Assembly (NCBI RefSeq): GCF_007995155.1
Contig: NZ_CP042593.1
Span: 3,948,001-4,012,000, forward strand
Direction: 5' to 3'
From: Cytobacillus dafuensis
GTDB taxonomy: Bacteria; Bacillota; Bacilli; Bacillales; Cytobacillaceae
DNA length: 64,000 nucleotides
This document shows positions 51,806 to 62,260 of the stretch, piece after piece. The notes below the pieces were generated by a model that was not told the DNA's origin, did no database searches, and saw only the letters and a list, made by a program, of their open reading frames with translations. Both the position numbers and the translations under genes were made by a program. Each line of letters begins with the position of its first letter. Within the stretch, counting starts at the first letter, position 1.

Positions 51806-52698
51806 GATTCCAAACCTCTTTCAATCATATCGACTACCTTCATAACAAACCCTTGATTAATTGGAGGATCTTCCTTTTTAATAATATTTATAAAGTGCTG
51901 TAATGCTTTCTTAAAAGCGTAAAATGTGTCTTCAAATACAAGCTCTTTGTAACCTTTTGAGCCAAATAATCTAATTTTAATTGGGGATGGACTTTCTCCT
52001 AATGTCGAGATGGTTGTAACTAAATGACTATCCCAGGTATAAGTAATGATATGTTTATTATTACTTATTGTTTTGTTCACTAATTTAATTTCCCCTTGAT
52101 CTCCAATGATCTTTAAGACTGGTTCAATTATATGAATGGAATATTTTTCCCAACTTTTCATAATACATGCTTCGACATATTCTAAATTGCCGATCTCTGT
52201 TTTCATTTTGTCTGTTAATTGGAACTCTTTTGCGTACCCTAGAGCAGAACATGTAAATATTTGGCCTTTATATTTTTGCAATGAAAAAATTTTATTAGCT
52301 TGCTTTTTATTGATGGCAATGGGCTTATCAATATAAATAGGTAAACCTGCTTTCAAAAAAGGTTCGCTTATTTCAAGATGATGTTCATAATCATCTCGCG
52401 CCAGAAGAATCCCATCCACTTGACCAATCATATCTGGGTAATGTTCTACAATATGTTCTATGTTGCTTGACTTGGCCACATGCTTAGAGATTTCTTTATC
52501 CTGAGTCCAAATATATGATACTTTTCCCTCAAATATACTATCTTCTGGGAATGACTGTTTAGATAAATAGTCTGGTATAACAGGAAAGGGACAATCTTTC
52601 ATATATGCATCATTGAATCCATTAAATATTGCTGACCATGAATACGGATGACCATTTCCATCACTCATTCCAATTACACCCAGCTTTAATTCTTTCAC
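51802..52698 (-). CDS. Gfo/Idh/MocA-type oxidoreductase
   Basis: A 298-residue oxidoreductase with an N-terminal Rossmann domain beginning K-L-G-V-I-G-M-S-D-G-N-G-H. The I-Y-I-D-K-P-I-A-I-N-K segment near residue 100 is the E-K-P-like family hallmark, here with Asp in place of Glu. Such enzymes oxidise or reduce sugar hydroxyls or keto groups with NAD(P). The GTG at 52698 is chosen: AAGGAG lies directly upstream within the end of the aldo/keto reductase gene and the Rossmann strand follows. Translation from 52719 would include that site. Grouped with the SDR and the aldo/keto reductase. Confidence 0.8.
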   Translation of the reverse strand: MKELKLGVIGMSDGNGHPYSWSAIFNGFNDAYMKDCPFPVIPDYLSKQSFPEDSIFEGKVSYIWTQDKEISKHVAKSSNIEHIVEHYPDMIGQVDGILLARDDYEHHLEISEPFLKAGLPIYIDKPIAINKKQANKIFSLQKYKGQIFTCSALGYAKEFQLTDKMKTEIGNLEYVEACIMKSWEKYSIHIIEPVLKIIGDQGEIKLVNKTISNNKHIITYTWDSHLVTTISTLGESPSPIKIRLFGSKGYKELVFEDTFYAFKKALQHFINIIKKEDPPINQGFVMKVVDMIERGLES

Positions 52699-52699
52699 C

Positions 52700-53569
52700 T
52701 TACCATCTCCTTGGATCAATTAAATCGGGGTTGTTTATTGATAGTAAATGAACATCATCCTCTATCACTATTTTCTTATTATAAGATTCCAGAATTTCTT
52801 TCAGCTGTTGAACATGATTTACACCAACAATCATATAATCGATTTCTTTTATGTTATTGACAAAGTGGATGGCTCCATCTAGTTTTGTAAGTTGATTTTC
52901 CTTTAAAAAATTCTCATATTTTTTAAATATTGCAGTATTATTGGTAAAATGCGGAGGTAGCTCTTTTATTTGGGACAAAAGAATCCCTTGTAAAAAAATT
53001 GATCTAGCATGAATCTCTATTTTTCTATTTTTTAATTCAACTAAGTAATTATTTACTAAAAATCTTTGATCAAATATATTAATTGGTATTTGCACTAAAT
53101 CAAAATCATAATACTTCAATAAAAAACCAATGTCTTCTCCATCGTATACTGAAAAGCCTATCTTCCTTACATAGCCTTGCTTTTTCAGGGATTCTAATTT
53201 TTGAAATAGTTTTTCTGCATTTTTCTTCCTCATATCATGGATGTTGTGTATATAAATTCCTTCTAAACATGTTTGTTTAAGATTCTTTAATGATTGAAAA
53301 AAAGTGTTTTCCAAGACATCAATATCCTGTTCTCCAATTTCACAAGAATTAAAATGCGGTGTTTTCGTATTTATGATGAAATCATGATTAATAAGATTAC
53401 CGATTACTTGCTCACTATTTCCATATGAAGGGGCCGTATCTAAATGATTGATCGAATTTTCTTTTGCATAATCCAGTATTTCTTTCACTTCTTCAGCAGG
53501 AGTCATTCCTGAATGATTCGTTATACCGTAGTTAAGGCCAAATTGCACTGTACCTAACGATAGCTTCAT
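52700..53569 (-). CDS. Aldo/keto reductase
   Basis: A 289-residue TIM-barrel oxidoreductase. G-T-V-Q-F-G-L-N-Y-G opens the barrel, the active-site Asp/Tyr region is L-D-T-A-P-S-Y-G-N-S-E near residues 41-51, and an I-H-N-I-H-D motif lies near residue 109, where the catalytic His is expected. It would reduce a carbonyl with NADPH. The position between pseI and the Gfo/Idh gene suggests a part in building a modified nonulosonic acid; no specific reaction can be read. It abuts the ribosome-binding site of the next gene. Confidence 0.85.
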   Translation of the reverse strand: MKLSLGTVQFGLNYGITNHSGMTPAEEVKEILDYAKENSINHLDTAPSYGNSEQVIGNLINHDFIINTKTPHFNSCEIGEQDIDVLENTFFQSLKNLKQTCLEGIYIHNIHDMRKKNAEKLFQKLESLKKQGYVRKIGFSVYDGEDIGFLLKYYDFDLVQIPINIFDQRFLVNNYLVELKNRKIEIHARSIFLQGILLSQIKELPPHFTNNTAIFKKYENFLKENQLTKLDGAIHFVNNIKEIDYMIVGVNHVQQLKEILESYNKKIVIEDDVHLLSINNPDLIDPRRW

Positions 53570-53596
53570 TCATCATCCTCTTTCTTCCCGTATGCC

Positions 53597-54646
53597 TTAA
53601 AATAAATCGAACGAAATTGGTGTTCCTTTTTTTATTTCCTCTTTTGCTTTTCTTCCTACTATTAAGTCGTAATATTTAGGAGGGAGTCCCAATCCTGGCC
53701 TTATAACTTTAATACAATCTTTAGTAAAGGTCTGTCCTTTTTTAATATCAGCTGAAGCATAAATCGATCTGCGATATTTTAAGGATGTTTTTTCTTTTTC
53801 AGTCGGACCATATGTTACGTTTCCAAGTGCCTGCCATGCTCTTTCTGTTTCAATTACAAGTGTTTTCATTTCATCTGGCTCCATCGAAAAGGCGGAATCC
53901 ACTCCTCCATCTGCTCGAGATAGAGTAAAGTGTTTTTCTATTACTGTTGCACCTAAGGCAACACTCGCGACTGCTACACCCGTTCCCATTGAATGATCAG
54001 ATAATCCAACCTGACAATTAAACAGCTCTTTCATATGGGGAATCGTTAAAATATTCGTATTTTCTGAAGTGGCTGGATAAGTACTCGTGCATTTTAACAA
54101 AATGATGTCTTTACAACCCGCATTACGGGCTGCACTTACAGTTTCATCTAATTCTGCTGCTGTAGCCATTCCTGTAGAAATAATCATCGTTTTACCTGTA
54201 GAGGCCACTTTTTTAATTAATGGGAGATCGTTATTTTCAAAGGATGCTATTTTATACATTGGAACATTTAGATTTTCTAGAAAATCGACAGCTGTTTCAT
54301 CGAAGGGCGTGCTGAATGGAATCATGCCAAGCTCAAGACATCTATCAAAAATAGGCTTGTGCCATTCCCATGGGGTATATGCTTGCTGATATAGGCTGTA
54401 AAGAGAATTTCCTTTCCAAAGGTTATTAGAATCATTAATAAAAAAATCACCTTCATCAATATTTAAGGTCATCGTATCAGCAGTATAAGTTTGTAATTTA
54501 AGTGCATCAGCACCCGATTTTGCTGCTGCCTCTACAATAGAAAGTGCCCTTTCCAAAGAGTGATTATGGTTGCCCGACATTTCTGCAATAATAAATGGTT
54601 TACTATCTCTTCCAATCTGTTTATTGCCTATTTGAATAGTTTTCAA
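53597..54646 (-). CDS. pseI: Pseudaminic acid synthase (NeuB family)
   Basis: A 349-residue PEP-condensing enzyme that joins a 2,4-diamino-trideoxy hexose with PEP to give a nonulosonic acid. The TIM-barrel part (about 1-280) shows F-I-I-A-E-M-S-G-N-H near residue 18, K-L-Q-T-Y near 50 and L-S-D-H-S-M-G near 214. The C-terminal SAF/antifreeze-like domain is at about 290-349 (R-R-S-I-Y-A-S-A-D-I). The E-M-S-G-N-H form and the presence of pseB, C and G favour pseudaminic over sialic or legionaminic acid. Confidence 0.9.
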   Translation of the reverse strand: MKTIQIGNKQIGRDSKPFIIAEMSGNHNHSLERALSIVEAAAKSGADALKLQTYTADTMTLNIDEGDFFINDSNNLWKGNSLYSLYQQAYTPWEWHKPIFDRCLELGMIPFSTPFDETAVDFLENLNVPMYKIASFENNDLPLIKKVASTGKTMIISTGMATAAELDETVSAARNAGCKDIILLKCTSTYPATSENTNILTIPHMKELFNCQVGLSDHSMGTGVAVASVALGATVIEKHFTLSRADGGVDSAFSMEPDEMKTLVIETERAWQALGNVTYGPTEKEKTSLKYRRSIYASADIKKGQTFTKDCIKVIRPGLGLPPKYYDLIVGRKAKEEIKKGTPISFDLF

Positions 54647-54661
54647 TCTTCCATCTCCTTA

Positions 54662-55363
54662 CTAATCAAAACAATTTTCATCAAAGTGGTCTAATACCTT
54701 CTCCCAGCCTATATTGGCAATTAAATCAATTATTGATAAATAAGGAGTAAAGCCACTACAACCAAATTGATGGTAGGTTTTAGGCGAATAGTTCTGATAT
54801 ACTACCTGTATCTTGCTGTTTCGAAATAGAGATTCTTTTTCAATATACTCTTTTGAACCCATTGCACTTAAGTATTTTTCTGCTTCGAGATTTTGACAAA
54901 TCTTCAATAAATACTCTGATTTTTTTCCAGTAACAGGTATTTCATTGCTCCTTAATATTTTTTTATTCATATTAAGTTTATGACAGATTTTATTGATAAT
55001 AGATATATTAATCTCACATAAAAGGTCGCTTTCACCATCTAAAACCTCGGATATTTCTTGCCATACTTCCTTTCCAAATGGGTGATTATAATAGGCGTGA
55101 AACAAAGTATTCTTATGATCCTTCCTCCACTCCTGCTGGTCGTCAACCATAACCTCGGAAAGTTGCAAGCTTTTTGCATTTTTTGTTTTTACTGGAACAG
55201 TCAAATATTTTTCTTTTCCATGTAATAAAATCTTATTTCTCTGCTGCCAAGATCTTTTCGCAAATTGAACATCGTCTAGAAAAACAAATACATCGGAAGA
55301 TTTAATCAAATTAAAATATCCCATCCATGGCAAATAAGTCGGCTGCATAATGGCAACTCTCAC
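54662..55363 (-). CDS. WbqC-like family protein
   Basis: A 233-residue protein opening V-A-I-M-Q-P-T-Y-L-P-W-M-G-Y, the hallmark of the WbqC-like family. V-F-L-D-D-V-Q-F-A-K-R-S-W-Q near residues 30-43 and a later Q-F-G-C-S-G-F-T-P-Y segment are also family features. These proteins occur in polysaccharide and nonulosonate loci; the reaction is not established. The context, between the formyltransferase and pseI, suggests modification of the amino-sugar precursor. A ribosome-binding site and close spacing put it in the same transcript. Confidence 0.8.
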   Translation of the reverse strand: MRVAIMQPTYLPWMGYFNLIKSSDVFVFLDDVQFAKRSWQQRNKILLHGKEKYLTVPVKTKNAKSLQLSEVMVDDQQEWRKDHKNTLFHAYYNHPFGKEVWQEISEVLDGESDLLCEINISIINKICHKLNMNKKILRSNEIPVTGKKSEYLLKICQNLEAEKYLSAMGSKEYIEKESLFRNSKIQVVYQNYSPKTYHQFGCSGFTPYLSIIDLIANIGWEKVLDHFDENCFD

Positions 55364-55379
55364 AATCGTCCTCCCTCAT

Positions 55380-56150
55380 TTACCTTATGCCGATTTTCAC
55401 TCCATCTTTGCACGTAAATATGCTATACCCTTCGTATAATTCTTTAAAATTTCTATTGAAAAAATGGCATGTTGTATATGTTCTTCCTTGAATTTTAACG
55501 CCGCCATATTTTTTTTGTGATTTAAACAGATGAAATAAAAATGTACTATCGTAATCTTCTGGACTAATGCTTACAAATTTATTGATTAAATTTTCATAAT
55601 AAAGCTCTCCAACTAATAATTCTTTCTTATTATTCAAATAGTTTTTTACTGCTTGCTCCAATAATTCAGCCTCAATTAAACTTTCAAACTTCTCTTCAAT
55701 TTCTTTATGAGAATCGTTTAAATCTCTGTATACCTTTCCTTTTGCTAGGAGATAGCCTTGATCAATTTTTTCGTTAATCTCATGTATAGACACCCATAGC
55801 TCCTTTTCCCCAAGCAGAAAGGCCCAGGAAATAGGATGTCGGCTTCTTATTGAAGGCAATTTTCCATAGTGTATATTCCAAATGCCATTTTTAAATGATT
55901 GAATATGCATTTTATTAAAAATGAGCCCAAACCCGCAAGATATGCCTAAATTTTCATTAGTGTGAAATTGGATATCACCCTTTTTAGATACAAATTCAAT
56001 TGGAATAGAGTGGAGCATTGTAAAATTATATAAATCTAAATTAAAATTTTCACTCTCACAAAAAACCTTTTTTATCGGTATCTTTCTGTTGATTATTTGA
56101 AGGATTTTGTAGTTGCTCCCAAAGAAAATTGCTTCTCTCATTAAACTCAT
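55380..56150 (-). CDS. Formyltransferase-fold enzyme, candidate N-formylation of the pseudaminic acid precursor
   Basis: A 256-residue protein with a formyltransferase fold. The first strand reads R-E-A-I-F-F-G-S-N-Y. The catalytic region N-I-H-Y-G-K-L-P-S near residues 92-100 carries the Asn-x-His pair, and I-N-E-K-I-D-Q-G-Y near 124-132 carries the Asp, in family order. Such sugar formyltransferases use 10-formyl-tetrahydrofolate to formylate an amino group on a nucleotide sugar. No PseH-type acetyltransferase is seen in the run, and this gene directly follows pseG, so it may replace PseH. TTGGAG lies ten bases ahead of the ATG at 56150, supporting a start inside pseG (95-nt overlap). Confidence 0.75.
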   Translation of the reverse strand: MSLMREAIFFGSNYKILQIINRKIPIKKVFCESENFNLDLYNFTMLHSIPIEFVSKKGDIQFHTNENLGISCGFGLIFNKMHIQSFKNGIWNIHYGKLPSIRSRHPISWAFLLGEKELWVSIHEINEKIDQGYLLAKGKVYRDLNDSHKEIEEKFESLIEAELLEQAVKNYLNNKKELLVGELYYENLINKFVSISPEDYDSTFLFHLFKSQKKYGGVKIQGRTYTTCHFFNRNFKELYEGYSIFTCKDGVKIGIR

Positions 56151-57171
56151 ATCGTTTTAGCTCCAATCTATTCAGAAGAAAATGTAGGACTGTATTCTCA
56201 ATGAGTATTTCCGATACTTCCTTTGACTCACCCAAATAATAGACATAACCTTCTAATGCAAGGTCGTTTAATGCCTTCGTTTGGTTATCAGCCGTTGAAA
56301 TGGTAATAGAAGGTAGCCCCATATACAATCTTTCATAGATGGAAATCCCTCCAGCACCAATAGCTAAATCGGCATCAGCCATTAACTGAGCTATGTTATT
56401 CACTTGACAAAAATAACGAAAGCTTCCAGTGTCACAAATCCTTTTTATTCTTTCTTTATGAGGATTGCCTTTTCCAACAACTACATCAATTTCAAGATCA
56501 TGATTGGTTTTTATTTTTTTTAATGCATTTAGAGCCTTTTCAGTCTCGTTCGTTGGATCTGCTCCACCAAAGGAAATAAATATTTTCCTTTTCTTTTTAA
56601 TCTTGTCTATAGCCTTCTTTTCTGTGATCATAAATTCAGGGCGAAGCAAAACATAATCTGGTCCTAATAATTTTATGCAACGCTTCGGCACCAATGAATC
56701 ATACCGACTGTTGTAGTCATGATAAAAATTTTGGTCTAAAATAACATCACAGAAATGGGAGCGATTTGCCAAATCATCTATTACCATTATTTTATTTACA
56801 TGTTCTTTTACTTCTTTTTGCCATCTACTATCAATTCCATAATGGTCTATAATGATCCAATCAATGGGTTCATGAAGTTCTTTAAAAATATGAATCGTTT
56901 GCTTAGCATCGTTTTCCCATGATGTACCTAACCATGAACTGTCTATTTTTTTTGAATTAGCTGTTTCTGTGCTGTTTATAGATGGGAGCAGCCGTACTTG
57001 GTAGCCTTTTTTCATGATGAAGTCAATCATGTTTCCTTGAAATTCCCGACATATAAATATGATTGAACTGCACTGGTGTTGTTTTTTAAGTTCATCAGCA
57101 ATTATTAAACATCGCATGACATGACCAGTTCCCATTTGGAAGGAAGCATCAACCCGAAAAACATATCTCAT
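56056..57171 (-). CDS. pseG: UDP-2,4-diamino-trideoxy-altrose hydrolase PseG
   Basis: A 371-residue GT-B fold hydrolase that releases UDP from the 2,4-diacetamido-trideoxy-L-altrose nucleotide before PseI. The N-terminal G-T-G-H-V-M-R-C motif near residues 14-21 and the catalytic-loop region of the family are present. The C-terminal half has the F-I-S-F-G-G-A-D-P-T segment near 200 and A-I-G-A-G-G-I-S-I-Y-E-R near 270-281, which contact UDP. It is about 30 residues longer than the Campylobacter enzyme. The Asn/Gln/Lys-rich tail is encoded in the region that overlaps the formyltransferase start. Confidence 0.88.
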   Translation of the reverse strand: MRYVFRVDASFQMGTGHVMRCLIIADELKKQHQCSSIIFICREFQGNMIDFIMKKGYQVRLLPSINSTETANSKKIDSSWLGTSWENDAKQTIHIFKELHEPIDWIIIDHYGIDSRWQKEVKEHVNKIMVIDDLANRSHFCDVILDQNFYHDYNSRYDSLVPKRCIKLLGPDYVLLRPEFMITEKKAIDKIKKKRKIFISFGGADPTNETEKALNALKKIKTNHDLEIDVVVGKGNPHKERIKRICDTGSFRYFCQVNNIAQLMADADLAIGAGGISIYERLYMGLPSITISTADNQTKALNDLALEGYVYYLGESKEVSEILIENTVLHFLLNRLELKRYEFNERSNFLWEQLQNPSNNQQKDTDKKGFL

Positions 57172-57208
57172 TTTTTACCGCCTTACGTGAATTTGCTTTT
57201 ATACTCAT

Positions 57209-58393
57209 TTATTTCCTGTAAAGGGTGATTGTCTTCTGTACAGCTCTTATTACGTCTTCTGCATCTTGTTCAGTCATGCTTGGGAATAATGGGAGTGTGA
57301 TCATTTCGTTATATAACTTTTCTGCTTTTGGACATAACCCTTTTTCATAGCCAAGCTCCTGGTAATACGGGTTTAAATAAACAGGAATATAATGCACGTT
57401 TACGCCAATATTTTGTTTTTGCAGTGCCTCGAAAATTTCTCGTCTGCCAGCAGAAAGTAAGTGAAGATTTAGTCGGATAATATATAGATGCCAGCTTGAT
57501 TCAGTGTGCTCATGTTGAAATGGGAGGATGATTTCTGGCATGTTTTTGAACGCTTTATTGTACATATCTACATATTTCTTTCTCAATTCTATGAAGCGAT
57601 CAATTTTCGTTAATTGACTAGTACCTAAAGCAGCCTGGATATCAGTCAAGCGATAATTGTAGCCGAGAAATTGCATTTCGTAATACCAAGGACCTTCATC
57701 CTTTTGGAGTTTTTCCTTATCCCTTGTTATTCCGTGGGTCCGAAATTGCATTAGTTTATCAAAGTACTCTTTATTATTTGTTGTAATCATTCCGCCTTCA
57801 CCCGATGTTATATGCTTAACTGGATGAAAGCTGAACATGGTCATATCACTAAGAGCGCCAATTTTTCTTCCCTTATAGGCTGCTCCTAGAGAATGGGCAG
57901 CATCTTGAATAACGATCAGATTAAATTCCATCGCAATATTCAAAATCAGGTCCATATATGCAGGCTGACCGGTAAAATCAACAGGGATAATGGCCTTCGT
58001 TTTACTTGTTATTCTATCTTTAATAGAGGCTGGATCGATATTGTATGTTTGTTCATCAATATCAGCAAAAATCACCTTCCCTTTTTGATACAAAACGCAA
58101 TTTGAACTTGCCGCAAATGTCATAGGCGTTGTGATCACTTCATCATCTTCTCCGATACCTGCTGCAAAACAGGCTGCGTGCAAAGCTGCAGTACCATTTG
58201 AAAAAGCGACCGCATATTTTGCGTCGACGTATTGCGCTACTTGTCTTTCAAATTCAAGTACATAAGGACCAGTTGTTAAAAAATCCCCCTTTAAAACGTT
58301 TACGACTGCCTGAATATCATCAGCATCAATCCACTGTCTTCCATACGGCAAATAGGAGTCTCTAATATTGCCAAAATGAATATGATCCCCCAT
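57209..58393 (-). CDS. pseC: UDP-4-keto-6-deoxy-L-AltNAc aminotransferase PseC
   Basis: A 394-residue PLP-dependent aminotransferase of the DegT/DnrJ/EryC1 family, adding the C4 amino group in the pseudaminic acid pathway. The opening S-Y-L-P-Y-G-R-Q-W-I-D is typical of PseC. The D-A-A-H-S-L-G-A motif near residue 168 and the PLP lysine in F-H-P-V-K-H-I-T-S-G-E-G near 192 are visible. The substrate-end Y-N-Y-R-L-T-D region lies near 248. It starts one base after the pseB stop (TAAATG). Confidence 0.92.
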   Translation of the reverse strand: MGDHIHFGNIRDSYLPYGRQWIDADDIQAVVNVLKGDFLTTGPYVLEFERQVAQYVDAKYAVAFSNGTAALHAACFAAGIGEDDEVITTPMTFAASSNCVLYQKGKVIFADIDEQTYNIDPASIKDRITSKTKAIIPVDFTGQPAYMDLILNIAMEFNLIVIQDAAHSLGAAYKGRKIGALSDMTMFSFHPVKHITSGEGGMITTNNKEYFDKLMQFRTHGITRDKEKLQKDEGPWYYEMQFLGYNYRLTDIQAALGTSQLTKIDRFIELRKKYVDMYNKAFKNMPEIILPFQHEHTESSWHLYIIRLNLHLLSAGRREIFEALQKQNIGVNVHYIPVYLNPYYQELGYEKGLCPKAEKLYNEMITLPLFPSMTEQDAEDVIRAVQKTITLYRK

Positions 58394-60518
<2,125 letters not shown>

Positions 60519-60568
60519 CTGTTTACACCTCTAAAAAGTTTGTATTTAAAGAAAATGTAAAACCAATT

Positions 60569-62218
60569 CTATTTTGATAAAACACTACGATAAGGAGGGA
60601 AGAAGTTTTGATTAAAAGACTCATGGTTTGAAGCCATTTCATTTATTTGATCAAAAATCTCTTGATTATAAATCTTTGTCCCTAAGTAGTATGAATAATC
60701 GGGACAATTTGAAAATGATGATTTAAATCGGTATAAGCCATCATTTTTAAATTGGTGTCCTCCTCCTAGATGAAGAAATTTTGCTCCTTTTTCCTGACAA
60801 AATCTGATCATATAATCAAATAATAAATTATTTGGTTTTAAATGCAGGTAATCATAATTAGAACCGCCAAATTGATAATGAGCAATTTCCTTTCCAATTA
60901 ATAAAATTAATCCTGCAATCACCTTATTTTGATATTGGACAAATAGAAGAAATGATTCATACAATGTATCATCAGATAGTAATTCACAAAAAAAATCCTC
61001 AGAAAAAAAGTACATTTCAGCAGCGTTTTTTCTATTCATTGTTGATTCATATAAATGATGGAATTTCGCAATATTTTCCGTTGTTTTAGGCACAATTTCA
61101 GCAGACATTCCTGATTCTTTTGCTTTTTTAATATTTCTTTGATTATTTTTTGAATAGTCCATCCATATATCTTTGTATGGCTGTTTAAGATCGACAGCAA
61201 TTGATTTTCCAATATATCGTATATCCATCACTTCTTTTACGTACTCTTTATTTTTATAAAGTGGGTGTAAACGGATAGTTTCGGTAATAATGTCATTTCC
61301 TTTGCAATATTTAGAAAATTCAGAGTAAAATTTTTTTATCTCTTCGTTACTTCCTTCGATATATGGACCACCATATCCATATGGTGTCACTATATCTTTT
61401 TGTTGTTCACCAAAGATAGAGATATCTCGTAAAATAAATGGGTATAAAATTTTTGTGTCATTATTCTCATAAAAAGCTGCTTTTGCCGCTCCTTGCTCAA
61501 CCTTCGCGAACAACTGGGTATACTCATGACAATAAAATACGTCTAAATGTTTAAAATCTGCTAATATTCCATTCCATTCTTCTGCTGTATCTACTATCTT
61601 AAACATTTTATTGATTCCTTCTTTGTTTTGTTCATTTCCAGTGAAGTCGTACATTGTAGCATGACCTTCATGATGAATACCCTCCTTTTTTAGTACTTTC
61701 TTTAAGGTTAGGAACATGATCTTAATGTCTAACCAAAGACTTTGGTTTTCTACATACCAAACATCTAATTTGAACCTTTCTTCCCAGGTTAATTGATTTC
61801 TTCCATTCACTTGGACCCAGCCTGTTATTCCTGGATGGACAAGATGTCTTTTAGCCTGTTCAGAATTATATAGAGGGAGGTATTCCATTAGTAAGGGCCT
61901 TGGTCCAACTATACTGATATCTCCTTTTAAAACATTAACGAGTTGGGGTAGTTCATCAATACTATAATTTCTCAGCCATTGCCCGAAAGGAGTAAGCCTC
62001 ATTTCATCGGGTAATAAGTGACCATTTTCATCTCTCAAGTCTGTCATGGAGCGAAATTTATATAAATAAAAAGGCTTTTCTTTATATCCAGGTCGAAGTT
62101 GTTTAAAGATGATGGGAGATCCCAATTTCATATAAATCATGAATGATATGATAATAAATACGGGGGATAGGACGATTAGTAAAAAGAACGCTAATAAAAG
62201 GTCAATGCATTTCTTCAT
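60569..62218 (-). CDS. Fusion: initiating phosphoglycosyltransferase + FemAB/GNAT-type acyltransferase
   Basis: A 549-residue two-domain protein. Residues 1-195 are a complete monotopic phosphoglycosyltransferase: a membrane hairpin at 8-30, Y-K-F-R-S-M near 53, D-E-L-P-Q-L near 88 and V-G-P-R-P-L near 102. This part is closely similar to the stand-alone enzyme at 39466-40050, which ends where this linker begins. Residues about 205-549 form a FemAB/BioF2-like GNAT fold, with N-N-Q-R-N-I-K-K-A near residue 358, Y-Q-F-G-G-S-N near 459 and the H-L-G-G-G segment near 496. The linker contains a Met at residue 205 (61604-61606), preceded by an AAGAAGG ribosome-binding-like sequence, as if two genes had merged. 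The GNAT part could acylate or aminoacylate the 4-amino sugar. Confidence 0.85.
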   Translation of the reverse strand: MKKCIDLLLAFFLLIVLSPVFIIISFMIYMKLGSPIIFKQLRPGYKEKPFYLYKFRSMTDLRDENGHLLPDEMRLTPFGQWLRNYSIDELPQLVNVLKGDISIVGPRPLLMEYLPLYNSEQAKRHLVHPGITGWVQVNGRNQLTWEERFKLDVWYVENQSLWLDIKIMFLTLKKVLKKEGIHHEGHATMYDFTGNEQNKEGINKMFKIVDTAEEWNGILADFKHLDVFYCHEYTQLFAKVEQGAAKAAFYENNDTKILYPFILRDISIFGEQQKDIVTPYGYGGPYIEGSNEEIKKFYSEFSKYCKGNDIITETIRLHPLYKNKEYVKEVMDIRYIGKSIAVDLKQPYKDIWMDYSKNNQRNIKKAKESGMSAEIVPKTTENIAKFHHLYESTMNRKNAAEMYFFSEDFFCELLSDDTLYESFLLFVQYQNKVIAGLILLIGKEIAHYQFGGSNYDYLHLKPNNLLFDYMIRFCQEKGAKFLHLGGGHQFKNDGLYRFKSSFSNCPDYSYYLGTKIYNQEIFDQINEMASNHESFNQNFFPPYRSVLSK

Positions 62219-62260
62219 AAAAACATCTCCATTAAATACTAGTTGTTGATTAAAGAGCTT

